Source: Candidatus Eiseniibacteriota bacterium (GTDB lineage Bacteria > Eisenbacteria > RBG-16-71-46). From it: a DNA stretch of 64,000 nucleotides. A program made the translations under genes and the position numbers. A model generated the notes under the pieces. It searched no databases. It was not told where the DNA came from and saw only the letters and a program-made list of their open reading frames with translations. The DNA is taken from positions 62,001 to 126,000 of the forward strand of contig JADJLL010000003.1 in assembly GCA_016710095.1 (NCBI GenBank), in the 5' to 3' direction. Numbering within the stretch: position 1 is the stretch's first letter; the number at the start of each line of letters is the position of its first letter. Positions 52,309 through 62,700 of this stretch are shown here, in pieces.

Positions 52309-53535
52309 ATGAACACCCCCGCCCGCCATTCCCTCGCCATCGTCGGCGCCGGCCCCGTCGGCCTCGAAGCCGCGGCCGCCGCACTCGAACTGGGTTTCGA
52401 CGTGCACGTGTTCGAGCGTGGCGAAGTGGGATCGCACCTGCGCGGCTGGGGACACGTGCGGATGTTCACGCCGTGGAGCATGAACGTCGGGCCGGCGACC
52501 GCGCGATTGCTGAAGGCGAACGGCTGGACGCCGCCGTCCGCGGACGAGTGCCCGACCGGCGACGAGTTCGCCGATCGCGTGCTGCTTCCGCTCGTCGCGA
52601 CGCCGGAGCTCAAGGGCCGCGTGCACACGCACGAACAGGTCGTCCAGGTCGCGCGCCGCTCGACGCTGCAGAGCGAGCGCATCGGCGATCCCGCGCGCGC
52701 GGACGAGCCGTTCCGCATGCTCGTGCGCAACGCGGGCGGGCACGAGAGCCTCATTCACGCGTTCTCGCTGCTCGACGCGACGGGCACGTTCGGCACGCCG
52801 GCGTGGGCCGGCACCGGCGGCATTCCCGGACGCGGCGAACAGTACCTCGCGCCGCAGATGAGCTATCGCCCCGACGACGTGCTCGGCCTGCGCCGCGAAC
52901 GCCACGCGGGCAAGCGCACGCTCGTGGTCGGTGGCGGCGCCAGCGCCGCGACGACCGTGGTCGCGCTCGCGAAGCTCGCCGCCGAGGCGCCGGGCACGTC
53001 CGTCGTGTGGGCGACGCGCGAAGCCGACGGCATCGCCGGCGCGAACGCGTCCGATCCGCTGCCGGCGCGCGCCGAACTGTTCGCGGCCGCCCGCAAGCTG
53101 CGCGAAGGAAGCGATCCGGCCGTCACGTGGTTCGGCGGCGCCGAGGTCGAAGGCTTCGAGTACAACACCGGCACGCACAAGTACCGCGCGACGTTCCTGT
53201 GCGACGGACAGCCGCGCATCGAGGAAGTCGAACAGGTCGTGCTCAACGTCGGCTACGTCCCCGACCACTCGATCACCGCGGGACTGCAGGCCCACTTCTG
53301 CTGGGCGACGCGCGGTGCGATGAAGCTGGCCGCGACACTGCTCGACAGTCCCGCGGGTTCCGACTGCATGGTCGCTCCCGAAGGCGGCGCGGGCGTGCTC
53401 GCGCATCCCGAGCCGGGATTCTTCGTGATCGGCGCCAAGTCGTACGGACGAAACTCCGCGTTCCTGCTCCGCACGGGTTACCAGCAGGCCGCCGACGCGC
53501 TCGCGGCGCTGGCGCCGGCCGCGATCGCGCGCTGA
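52309..53535 (+). CDS. FAD/NAD(P)-dependent oxidoreductase (flavin monooxygenase-like)
   Basis: A 408-residue flavoprotein. FAD-binding motif VGAGPVGLEAAAAALELGFDVHVFE at the start, then HLRGWGHVRMFTPWSMN, a second dinucleotide site TLVVGGGASAATTVVALAKLA (about residue 207), GTFGTPAWAG and the closing GFFVIGAKSYGRNSAFLL region that completes the FAD site. It resembles uncharacterised pyridine-nucleotide-disulfide or FMO-like enzymes rather than a named family. GGAG precedes ATG 52309. Substrate unknown; it stands alone between the ABC pair and a kinase gene. Confidence 0.8.
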   Translation: MNTPARHSLAIVGAGPVGLEAAAAALELGFDVHVFERGEVGSHLRGWGHVRMFTPWSMNVGPATARLLKANGWTPPSADECPTGDEFADRVLLPLVATPELKGRVHTHEQVVQVARRSTLQSERIGDPARADEPFRMLVRNAGGHESLIHAFSLLDATGTFGTPAWAGTGGIPGRGEQYLAPQMSYRPDDVLGLRRERHAGKRTLVVGGGASAATTVVALAKLAAEAPGTSVVWATREADGIAGANASDPLPARAELFAAARKLREGSDPAVTWFGGAEVEGFEYNTGTHKYRATFLCDGQPRIEEVEQVVLNVGYVPDHSITAGLQAHFCWATRGAMKLAATLLDSPAGSDCMVAPEGGAGVLAHPEPGFFVIGAKSYGRNSAFLLRTGYQQAADALAALAPAAIAR

Positions 53536-53628
53536 CTCCGCCACGCACGCAGCGGCACGGCACGCCATCGTGCATGCCTTGCGGCTCCGCGAACATCCCC
53601 GCGAGGGAACGCGTTCGCGCGAAACTTC

Positions 53629-53659
53629 TTGCGTGACGCGAGCCGCGACGGAATAGTCT
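53629..53659 (+). promoter_or_regulatory. Candidate -35/-10 promoter for the histidine kinase
   Basis: TTGCGT (53629-53634) and TAGTCT (53654-53659) are separated by 19 bp, upstream of GTG 53773. The rest of the 237-bp gap 53536-53772 shows nothing else. Confidence 0.35.
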
Positions 53660-53772
53660 CGCTCACCGCGGAAGCACTTCCCCCACCGCGGCCCCTCGGA
53701 GATGGATCAGCTCGGCCGCCGGCGCGAACTTCGCGCGGGCTCGTTCTGCATCTCTCACGACAGGTGGGGACC

Positions 53773-54939
53773 GTGTCGGAGCATGCTGCGCACCCCCAAA
53801 GCGCGGACTCGCTCGCTTCACCAGGCGTCGAACGCCGGCCCTGGGCCGCCGTGACGCCTTTCGTGCGTGCGCTCGAATCGCGCATTCCACGCGGACCGGC
53901 GGGCCGCAGCGCACGCCGCGCGCTCGAACAGCTCATGGAGCAGCCGGAGCCCGACCGTCTCGCCGCGCTGCCCGCAGCGATCACGCGCTTCGAACACGCG
54001 CTCGTGCGGAGCGGACTCGACCCCGGCGAAGTGCACGACGATCTGCGCGCGCTCGTTCGCGAACAACACGCCGCGCTGATGAGCGAGCCCGCCGTCGCGC
54101 ACGTGATCGAAGCGCCCTATCGCCGCGCCGACATGTTGTCGTGGCTGTTGCGCGAGAACGTCGGCCGCGCCGAGCGCATGAGCGCCGAGACGCAGCGCCT
54201 CCAGCACGAGTTGTCGCGCGCGCTCGCCGAGCGGGAGATGCTCTCGACCGAACTGGAACGCCAGCGCGCGCTCGCCGAAGTCGGGCTGCTCGCCGCGGGC
54301 ATCGCGCACGACTTCAACAACCTGCTCCAGGTGATCGCCGGGCACACCGCCATGGTGCGAGGCGCGTTGTCGCCCGAGCACCCCGAACGCGAATCGCTCG
54401 ACAAGGCGATCGCCGCCACGCGCCGAGCGTCGGACCTGTCGCGCCGCATGCTCGGACTCGCGCGACAGGAAAGCGCCCCCGCGCAGCCGTTCGATCTCAA
54501 CGCCGTCGTGAGCGAAGTGCTCGAACTCGTCACGCCGTCGGTACCGCGCCACGTGCGTCTCGCGCCGGAGCTCGCGCAGGACATCCCCCCGGTGTTCGCC
54601 GACCCGACCGATGTGCGCCGCATCGTGCTCAACCTCGTCGTGAACGCGTGGCAGGCGATCGGTCCTTCCGAGGGCACCGTCCACGTGAGCACGGGCCAGG
54701 CGACGACGCGCGCGCGCATGCCGTGGATCGAAGTCGCCGACGACGGCTGCGGCATGTCGGAGGAGACGCGCGGGCGCATCTTCGAGCCCTTCTTCACCAC
54801 GCGACCCGACGGCCGTGGGCTCGGGCTTCCGATGGTGAACCAGCTCGTCGAAAAACACGGCGGCCAGCTCGAGGTGTGGAGCGAAAGCGGAAAGGGCACG
54901 CGCTTCCGCGTGTCGCTGCCGGCGGCCGCGCTGAGCTGA
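53773..54939 (+). CDS. Sensor histidine kinase (NtrB-like catalytic core), cytoplasmic
   Basis: A 388-residue kinase. Start GTG 53773 (VSEHAAHPQSADS) follows AGGTGGGG; the longer frame adds arginine-rich residues without pattern. An N-terminal helical region (about 25-120) and a coiled coil (LSRALAEREMLSTELERQRALAEVG) lead to phospho-acceptor H179 in GIAHDFNNLLQVIAGHTAM. ATPase motifs are VFADPTDVRRIVLNLVVNAWQAI, DDGCGMSEE, FEPFFTTRPDGRGLGLPMV. No membrane helix and no adjacent response regulator. The signal is unknown. Confidence 0.87.
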   Translation: MSEHAAHPQSADSLASPGVERRPWAAVTPFVRALESRIPRGPAGRSARRALEQLMEQPEPDRLAALPAAITRFEHALVRSGLDPGEVHDDLRALVREQHAALMSEPAVAHVIEAPYRRADMLSWLLRENVGRAERMSAETQRLQHELSRALAEREMLSTELERQRALAEVGLLAAGIAHDFNNLLQVIAGHTAMVRGALSPEHPERESLDKAIAATRRASDLSRRMLGLARQESAPAQPFDLNAVVSEVLELVTPSVPRHVRLAPELAQDIPPVFADPTDVRRIVLNLVVNAWQAIGPSEGTVHVSTGQATTRARMPWIEVADDGCGMSEETRGRIFEPFFTTRPDGRGLGLPMVNQLVEKHGGQLEVWSESGKGTRFRVSLPAAALS

Positions 54940-54964
54940 CGAGGCGAAGCCGTCGCGGCGAAGC

Positions 54965-56753
54965 TCAGCGCCGCAGCGTGACCGCGCCCGTGCCGGCCGT
55001 CGCGCCGTCCACGCGCAACCGCGCCCAGTAGGCGCCCGGCGCGCAGGCGCGCCCGGCGTCGTCGCGCGCGTCCCACGGCGCCGACTGCGCTCCGGCCGCG
55101 CGCGGCCCGCGTGCGAGCGTGCGCACGCGCCGTCCCGACGCGTCGTACACCGCGAGGTCCACGTCGCCCGCGCGCGCGAGCGTGAACGCGAACGACACCG
55201 CGCCGAACGCGGGATTCGGCGCCGCGCTCAACCGCACCGTCACGCCCGCGGAGGGCGCCGCGTCGAGCGTGACCACGAGCGGCACGCGCTGGCAGTAGAT
55301 GTCGCTGCCACCGGTGCGCTGGTCCGTCCACACCACGACGCCGACCGTGTCGCCGTCCGCGACGACCGTGGCGCCGTACTGGTTGCCGGCCGCGGTCGAC
55401 ACCGCCATGCCGTTCGCGGTCCACACCGTCGCTCCCGCGGGCGAGACGCGCTGAGCGTAGATGTCGGCCACGGTGCCCGCGCGGTAGTCCTCCCACGTGA
55501 CGATCGCGCCGCCCCGGCCGTCACCGACGATCGAGGGAAACTGCTGCACGTTGGCCGCCGCGCCCACGGCGAGCCCGTCCATGCCCCATGCGGCGGAGCC
55601 GTCGGCGAGCACGCGCTGCGCGAAGATGTCGCTGCCCGAGCGCTGGTCGGTCCACGCGAGGAGCGCCCCGCCGATGCCGTCGGCCGCGATCATCGGCTGC
55701 CACTGGTCGCCGGAGGCGGTGCAGACGGGCTGCCCGGCCGAGAGCCACTGCAGCACGCCGAAGTAGCTCAAGCGCTGTCCGTACACGTCGGTGTCGACGC
55801 CGCGATGGTCCTCCCACGTGACGATGGCGCCGTTCCCGCCGTCGCGGCACACGACCGGATGCACCTGCGCGCCGGGCGGCGGCCGACACGATCGTGCCGT
55901 TGAGGTTCCACTGCAGCGCGCCGTCGGATTCGACGTGCTGCCCCGCGATGTCGTACCCACCGACGCCCTGCTGCGACCACACGACGTACGCGCCGCCCGA
56001 ACCGTCGGCGACGCAGGCCGGATCGAACTGCGGCGCGGCGCTCGCCGAAAGGCTCATGCCGTTCGAGGTCCAGTGCACGGCGCCACTCGCGTCGAGCCGC
56101 TGCGCGCGGATCGTGATCGTGGAGCGCCAGTCCTCCCACGCGATGATCGCGCCGAGCGGATTGGAGGCGCTCACCGGACCGGGCGCGAGCGGCCGGTCGT
56201 CGGACACGATCACCGGGAACGCCTGTTCGCCCGCGGCCTTGCACACCGCGACGCCGTTCGTCGGCCACGCGGGTGTGCTCGTCGCGTCGATGCGCTGCGC
56301 GTAGATGTCGCCCGTGACTCCGTTGCGGAAGTCGCGCCACGCGACGATCACGCCGCCCGTGCCGTCGCCGACGAGCACGGGCTGGTCCTGGTCACCGGCG
56401 GCGCCGCACACGAGACGGCCCGCGACGTTCCAGAGCGCGGCGCCCGCGACCCCGATGTGCTGCACGTAGATGTCGTTCGTGCCCGTGCGCGAGTCCGCCC
56501 ACGCGATGAACATCCCGCCCTGACCGTCGGTGATCGCGCCGTGATACGCCTGCACTCCGGCGGCGTTGCTCACGACGAGGTTCGTCGAGGGATTCGTCGG
56601 CCACGCCGCGAGCGCGTCGCGCGGGAACGCGAGCGCCGACACGCAGGCGAGCGCGGCGGCACACGCGGCCACGACGAGCCACGCGCGCGCGCAAGCACGA
56701 ACGGCGAGGCGCTCGGGGGGCGCCACGGACAGGGTTCCGAGGATGGCGGTCAC
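54965..56753 (-). CDS. Secreted beta-propeller-like repeat protein with FlgD-like tail (frame break near 55874-55886)
   Basis: About 596 residues when joined. GTG 56753 leads into a signal peptide (AWLVVAACAAALACVSALAF, cleavage near ALAA-WPTN). About eight repeats follow with the pattern DGxGGxIVAWxDxRxGxxDIYAQRV, each a likely propeller or sandwich blade. The frame changes at a GGGCGGCGGCC run: NGTIVSAA in one frame continues as PGAQVHPVVCRDGG in the next. The C-terminal part (AAPNPAFGAVSFAF to GAYWARLRVDG) is a FlgD-Ig/T9SS-type tail. Start codon uncertain; another in-frame GTG lies at 56714. Function unknown, probably surface-exposed. Confidence 0.75.
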
Positions 56754-56814
56754 TCTGAAGATGGTCCGGGTGGCCGCCCTCCCGCGTCAACGTGCATCTT
56801 GCACGGGGCGAGGC

Positions 56815-56820
56815 TACTTT
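56815..56820 (+). promoter_or_regulatory. Candidate -10 box (TACTTT), leaderless arrangement for glcD
   Basis: TACTTT ends seven bases before ATG 56828 with no ribosome site. Confidence 0.45.
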
Positions 56821-56827
56821 GACCGCC

Positions 56828-58330
56828 ATGCCGCTCACCGCACTCGCACTGGACGAACTGCGCGCCCTGCTGGGCGAGGACGGCGTCGTCGCGGACGCCT
56901 CGTCGCTCTTCACTTACGACGCCGACGCCATGACGCTCTCGCGCGTGGCCCCCGACGTCGTCGCGCTGCCGCGCACGAGTGACGAGGTCGCCGCGGTGCT
57001 CCTGTGGGCGCGCTCCCACGGCCTGCCCGTGACGCCGCGCGGCGCCGGCACCGGCCTCGCGGGCGGCTGTACGTGCGAATCCGGCGGCGTGTCGCTGTCG
57101 CTCAACCGCATGGATCGCGTGCTGAGCGTGGATCACGAGCGCCTGTTCGCGTGGGTGCAGCCCGGGCTCGTGAACCTCTGGCTGTCGCAGCAACTCGCGC
57201 CGGCGGGGCTGTACTTCGCGCCCGACCCTGCGTCGCAGCAGGTGAGCACGATCGGCGGCAACGTCTCGACGAACGCCGGCGGCCCGCATTGCCTCAAATA
57301 CGGCGTCACGCTCAACCACATCCTCGGCGTCACGGTCGTGCTCGAGGACGGCGCGAGCGTCACGCTCGGCGGCGAGGCGTGCGACGCGCCGGACTTCGAT
57401 CTCGCGTCGGTCGTGATCGGCAGCGAGGGCACGACGGCGGTCGTCACCGCCGTGTGCGTGCGGCTGCTGCCCGTGCCCGAAGCCGTGCAGACGATGCTGT
57501 TCGACTTCGAATCGGTCGAGGACGCGTGCCACACCGTGTCGCGCGTGATCGCCGAGGGCATCGTGCCCGCCGCCATGGAGATCATGGACCGACACACGGT
57601 CGGACTCGTGGAGGCGTGGCTCCAGATGGGACTGCCGACGGACGCCGCCGCGCTGCTGCTGATCGAAGTGGACGGCCCCGCGGTGAGCCTGCCCTCGCAG
57701 GTCGAGCGCATCGGCGAGATCGCGCGCGAGTGGCGCGCCCGCTCGCAGCGCGTCGCGAAGGACGCGGCCGAACGCGCGCTGCTGTGGAAGGGACGCAAGT
57801 CCGCGTTCGGCGCGTACGGCCGAACCGCGAGCGGCTTCTACATCATGGACGGCGTCGTGCCGCGCACGAAGCTCGCCGAGGCGCTCGCGACGATCTACCG
57901 GCTCGCCGAGGAGCGCGGGCTCGAAGCCGGCAACGTGTTTCACGCGGGCGACGGCAACCTGCACCCGCACGTGTTGTTCGACGCGAAGTCCGAGCAGCAG
58001 CAGCAGGACGCGCTCGAGGTGTCGCACGAGATCCTGCGCATGTGCATCCGCTTCGGCGGCACGATCTCCGGCGAGCACGGCGTGGGCATCGAGAAGCGCC
58101 CGATGATGACCGAGCTGTTCGGCGCGGACGATCTCGCGGTCATGGAGCGCGTGCGCGCGGCGTTCGATCCGGCGCGCATGCTCAACCCCGGCAAGATCCT
58201 GCCCGGCGGCTCGGGCTGCGGCGAGGCGCACGCGCACGCGCGCGGCCCGGCCCAGCTCGGCGGCATGATGTTCGGCGTCGACGCCGCACGCTCGGCGGGC
58301 CCGGAGGGCCCGAACCTCCCATGGATCTGA
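56828..58330 (+). CDS. glcD: FAD-linked oxidase, glycolate oxidase subunit GlcD type
   Basis: A 500-residue flavoprotein that oxidises glycolate or D-lactate. FAD-binding PCMH domain: VVALPRTSDEVAAVL, PVTPRGAGTGLAGGC, VSTIGGNVSTNAGGPHCLKYG and GSEGTTAVVTAV. The C-terminal domain has AGNVFHAGDGNLHPHVLFD and FGGTISGEHGVGIEKRP, the active-site signature of the GlcD/LDH-D family. ATG 56828 fits the domain start and lies next to a -10 box. glcE follows after a 40-bp gap that contains a tandem duplication; an iron-sulfur GlcF is not present downstream. Confidence 0.92.
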   Translation: MPLTALALDELRALLGEDGVVADASSLFTYDADAMTLSRVAPDVVALPRTSDEVAAVLLWARSHGLPVTPRGAGTGLAGGCTCESGGVSLSLNRMDRVLSVDHERLFAWVQPGLVNLWLSQQLAPAGLYFAPDPASQQVSTIGGNVSTNAGGPHCLKYGVTLNHILGVTVVLEDGASVTLGGEACDAPDFDLASVVIGSEGTTAVVTAVCVRLLPVPEAVQTMLFDFESVEDACHTVSRVIAEGIVPAAMEIMDRHTVGLVEAWLQMGLPTDAAALLLIEVDGPAVSLPSQVERIGEIAREWRARSQRVAKDAAERALLWKGRKSAFGAYGRTASGFYIMDGVVPRTKLAEALATIYRLAEERGLEAGNVFHAGDGNLHPHVLFDAKSEQQQQDALEVSHEILRMCIRFGGTISGEHGVGIEKRPMMTELFGADDLAVMERVRAAFDPARMLNPGKILPGGSGCGEAHAHARGPAQLGGMMFGVDAARSAGPEGPNLPWI

Positions 58331-58380
58331 CGCACGCCCGCTCCGCGGGCCCGGAGGGCCCGAACATCCGATGCAACTGA
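58285..58380 (+). repeat. Tandem duplication of the glcE translation-initiation region
   Basis: Units 58285-58330 and 58331-58380 share GGGCCCGGAGGGCCCGAAC and then CC.ATG..CTGA. Unit 1 supplies the glcD stop and an out-of-frame ATG (58321); unit 2 supplies the GGAGGG and ATG 58371 used by glcE. They differ by a 4-bp insertion and a few substitutions. Confidence 0.75.
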
Positions 58381-59555
58381 CGAAGGCCGACTTCCGGATC
58401 GGCGGCGCCGAGCCGCGCGAACTCTGGGTGCCCGCGAACGCCGAGGCGGCCGCCGAGGCCGTGCGCGCGTGCGCCGAGGCGCGAGAGACGCTCGTGCCCT
58501 GGGGCGGCGGCGTCACGCTCGCGCACGAAGCGGCGCCCGAACGCTACGACCGCGCGCTCGGCCTCGGCGCGCTCGACGCCATGGTCGCGTACGAGCCGGA
58601 CGACTTCACGCTCACCGCGCAGTGCGGCATCACGATCGCCGAGCTGCGCCGCACGCTCGCCGCGCGCGGGCAGGAACTGCCGCTCGAAGCGGCGCACGCC
58701 GAACGCGCCACGCTCGGCGGCGTGCTCGCGGCGAACGCCTCCGGCGCGCGGCGGCTGCGCTTCGGCGCGCCGCGCGACCGCATCCTTGGCGCGCGCTTCG
58801 TGACCGGCGACGGCGTGCTCGCGCGCACGGGCGGACGCGTCGTGAAGAACGTCGCCGGCCACGCGGTGCACCGCCTGCTCACGGGTTCCGAAGGCGGGCT
58901 CGGCGTGTTCGTCGAGGCGTCGCTCAAGTTGCTGCCGCTGCCGCCGGCACGGCTCGCGCTCACGCACGGCGCCGACGGCGCGCTGCTCGCGGACGCCGCG
59001 CGCTGGCGCGCGTTCCCGCGCCGCGAATGCGCGGTGCTCACGGTGCTCGGCGAAGAAGCCGCGCCGTCGTTCACGGTGCCCGGCGCGCCGTTCACCGTGA
59101 TCGTGGGGTACGAGGACGACGCGGCGCGTGTCGCGGACGACGCACGCTTCACCGCGGCCCAGCTCGGAGCGCCGCGCGCGCGGCGCGACGCGTCCGACGT
59201 GCCGCCGCTGTGGCAGGAACTCGCGACGCTCGAGGAACGGCCCGGCGCGCGGCTCACCTTCACGAGCGCGCACCGCACACCGGACGCGATCGCGTTCCTC
59301 GGCGGTCACGACGCGGCGCGCACGCTCGTCTTTCACGCCGCGCACGGCCGCCTGCACCTGTGGCCGCGCGCCGAGGACGCCACCGCGCTGCTCGCGGCCG
59401 CGGCGGCGCACGGCTTCACGCCGATCGGATCGCGCGGCATCGCGCTTCCCGCGCGGCCGCTGACCGGCGCCAAGCACGCGCTGCGCGTGCGGCTGTCCGA
59501 CGCGCTCGATCCCGCGCGCGTGTTCGCGCTCGGCGAACGCTGGCGCGCGCGCTAG
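58371..59555 (+). CDS. glcE: FAD-binding subunit, glycolate oxidase GlcE type
   Basis: A 394-residue protein with a PCMH-type FAD domain: ANAEAAAEAVRACAEA, LVPWGGGVTLA, ATLGGVLAANASGARRLRFGAPRD, GDGVLARTGGRVVKNVAGH and GSEGGLGVFVEASLKLLPLP. It lacks the GDGNLHPH C-terminal motif of GlcD and ends with LTGAKHALRVRLSDALDPARVFALG, as in GlcE. GGAGGG lies 12-13 bases before ATG 58371. With glcD it forms a two-subunit core; the usual third subunit GlcF must lie elsewhere or be replaced. Confidence 0.88.
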   Translation: MQLTKADFRIGGAEPRELWVPANAEAAAEAVRACAEARETLVPWGGGVTLAHEAAPERYDRALGLGALDAMVAYEPDDFTLTAQCGITIAELRRTLAARGQELPLEAAHAERATLGGVLAANASGARRLRFGAPRDRILGARFVTGDGVLARTGGRVVKNVAGHAVHRLLTGSEGGLGVFVEASLKLLPLPPARLALTHGADGALLADAARWRAFPRRECAVLTVLGEEAAPSFTVPGAPFTVIVGYEDDAARVADDARFTAAQLGAPRARRDASDVPPLWQELATLEERPGARLTFTSAHRTPDAIAFLGGHDAARTLVFHAAHGRLHLWPRAEDATALLAAAAAHGFTPIGSRGIALPARPLTGAKHALRVRLSDALDPARVFALGERWRAR

Positions 59556-59781
59556 GCGCCACGCGACGCGCGACCGCTTCGCGCCGCGACGCGACGCGTT
59601 TGCGCGAGCGCCCCCGAAATCGTGCACGCGCGCGGGTGAGATGACCCAAACGCGGCGCCCGAACGCGCGTCGCGCAATTCCTTCTTGTCGCCCCTCCGCG
59701 CTCACGCGACGATTTCGTCACCCCTGAACCACCCCCGCCCCGTTCGACCACGCATCTTGCTCACGCTTCGAGGGGAGCGTC
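59556..59781 (+). other. Intergenic region before the FG-GAP protein
   Basis: A 226-bp gap with GAGGGGAG just before ATG 59782. I see no terminator hairpin with a T tail and no clear -10 box. Confidence 0.4.
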
Positions 59782-62700
59782 ATGTCCGAGCTGCACCGCG
59801 CGCGGGCCCTCCGCGCCGTGCTGGCCGTGTCGCTGCTTTGCGCCGCGCCGATCGCGCGCGCCGCATGCAGCGGTCTCGCGTCCGCCGTGTCGTACGCCGC
59901 CGGAACGTCCGTGCGCCAGGTCGTGCGCGCCGACTTCAACCGCGACGGCGTGGACGATCTCGCGACCGCGAACGGCACCGGCTCGACCTTGAGCGTGCTG
60001 CTCGGCAACGCCGCGGGCGGATTCGCCGCGCCCGTTTCGTACGCGAGCGGCACGACCGCGATCGGGCTCGCGACCGGCGACTTCGACGGCGACGGCGTCA
60101 CGGATCTCGCGGTGGCCGTCTCCACCGGCGTCTCGATCTGGCGCGGCACCGGCACGGGCACGTTCACGGGCGGCGGCATCGTCGCGTGCGGTTCCGGCGT
60201 GCGCGGCGTCGTGTGCGGCGACTTCGACCGGGACGGCGACGACGACGTCGCGGCGGCGAGCAGCAGCACGAACAACGTGATCGTGCTGACGGGCGACGGC
60301 GCCGGCGCGTTCACCGTCGGCGCGACGCTCGCCGCGGGCACCGCGCCGACGCGCGTCGTGGCCGCCGACTTCGACGACGACGGCAAGCTCGACCTCGCGT
60401 GCAGCAACAACAGCTCGGCGAACGTCTCGGTGTTCCGCGGTGACGGCGCCGGTGGATTCGCGTCCGCCGCCACGCTCGCGGCGCCCGGCTCTCCGTGGGG
60501 ACTCGTCACGCTCGACGCCAACGCCGACGGCAACACCGACCTGCTCGTCTCGAACGGCGCGAGCACGACCCTCACACTGCTGCGCGGCACGGGCACCGGC
60601 ACGTTCACGAACGCCGGCTGCGTTCACCACGGCGCTCGCGCCGCGCGATCTGGCGGTCGCGGACTTCGACGGCGACGGCATCGCCGACGTCGCGGCCGCC
60701 TGCGCCGCCGCGAACCAGGTGAGCGTGCTGCGCGGCACGGGCGTCGCGTTCGCGGCCTACGCGACGTACGCCGCCGGAGCAAGCGCCACGAGCGTGTGCG
60801 CGGGCGACTTCAACCGCGACGGCATCGCCGATCTCGCGTGCGCGAACACGTCGGCGAACAACGTCACCCGCTGGCTCGGCACGTGCCCGAGCGCGATCGC
60901 GCCGGTCGTCACGATGCTCGCGCCCAACGGCGGCGAGGCGTGGTGGCCCGGCACCGAACAGACCGTGCGCTGGACCAAGAGCGCGAGCGTGACGTCGGTG
61001 GACGTCGAACTTTCGCGCGACGACGGCGCCACGTGGACGCCGCTCGCGCGCGGCGTGACGGGCGACCACGTGAAGGTCGCGGCCTCCGGCTCGACCTCCG
61101 AACGCATGCGTCTGCGCGTGCGCGACGCGGCGATCGTGTCGCGGGGCGACGCGAGCGACGCGTCGTTCGCGCTTTGCGGACTCTTCCGCACGCCCGTGCG
61201 CACCGCGCTGCCGTTCGCGGCGGCGCAGCTCGAGCGCGCCGACCTCGACGGCGACGGGCAGGACGACGCGATCGCGGCAAGCGCGACGCAGGCGGTGGTG
61301 CTGCGCGGGATCGGCGACGGGCGCTTCACCGTGGGCACGCCGTTCGCCGTGGACGCGAACAAGCGCGTGCGTCTCGGCGACGTGAACGCCGACGGGCTGC
61401 TCGACCTCGTCACGCTGGGCGCCACGCAGCTCGCATGGCGCGCGGGCGACGGCGCCGGGAACTTCGGCCCGCCGCAGGGCACGCTGCTCGCGGACGGCGC
61501 GGACTTCGTGTGCGCGGACTTCGACGCCGACGGCTTCGCGGACGTCGCCGCGCTCGTGGACGGCGCCGCGGGACCGCGACTCGTCGTGCGCACGACGCAG
61601 GAACTGCCGCTCGCGCGGGAGTGGTCCGCGCCGCTCGACGCGACGCCGCGGCAGCTCGTGACCGGCGACCTCGACGGCGACGGCATCGCGGACCTCGCGA
61701 TCGCCGAGGGCGAGGAACTCGAAGTGTGGCGCGGCGGCGGCTCGGCCGGGCGCGGCGACGCGACGTTCGCGCTCGCCTCGAGCCGCGCACTGCCCGGCGG
61801 CGCCGGCGACCTGTCGCTCGGCGACTTCGATCGCGACGGGCGGATCGACGTGGCGGCGTGCGCGCTCGGCAGCGGCGACCTGTGGACGCTCGGCACGACG
61901 ACGCTCGCGGCCGCGGCGATGGAACTGGGCACGCCGGTCGCGGCGCCCACCGGCGCGACCGCGCGCTCGCCCGTGGTGGCGGACTTCGACGGTGACGGCC
62001 GGGCGGACGTCGCGCTCGTCGCGCCCGCGAGTTTCGAAGTGCGCGTGCTCTCCGGAACGGCGGGCGGCTTCGGCGCGCCGCGCGCGTTCGCGGGCGGAGC
62101 GGGCGCGCTGCTCGCGGGCGACTTCGCGCGCGACGGCGCCACCGACCTGCTGGTCGCGCGCCCCGACAGCGCCGACGTGATCTGTCTCGTCGCGATGTGC
62201 CCGCCGCTCGCGGCGGCCGAAGTGCGGCTCGCGGAGCGTCACGCGGGCGAACGCTGGAGCACGGGCTTCGCGCGCACGGTGCGCTGGTCGCGCTCGGCGG
62301 CGGTCGCGCTCGCGCGTGTCGAGCTGTCGCGCGACGGCGGCGCGCACTGGACCGGAATCTCCGGCCCCGTGCTCGACAGCACCTACACGTGGATCGTCAC
62401 CGGCCCCGCGACGGCGAACGCGCGACTGCGCGTGTGCGACGCGGCGTCGAGCACGCGCGTGGACGTGAGCGCCGAGTTCGCGATTCGAGAGCCGTTCGAC
62501 TCCGAAGTGCGCGACGCCTCGCCGATGCTCGCGAACGCCACGAAGCTCGCGCTCGGCGCGCGCGGCGTGGCGATCGCGGCGCAGGGCCGCGCGCTCGTCG
62601 GGACGCTGCGGGCGGACGGCGGTGCGGAGGCGTTCGCCGACGCGGGCGACGACAACGTGCGCGACGCGCGGCTCGCCGACGTGGACGGCGACGGACGCGA

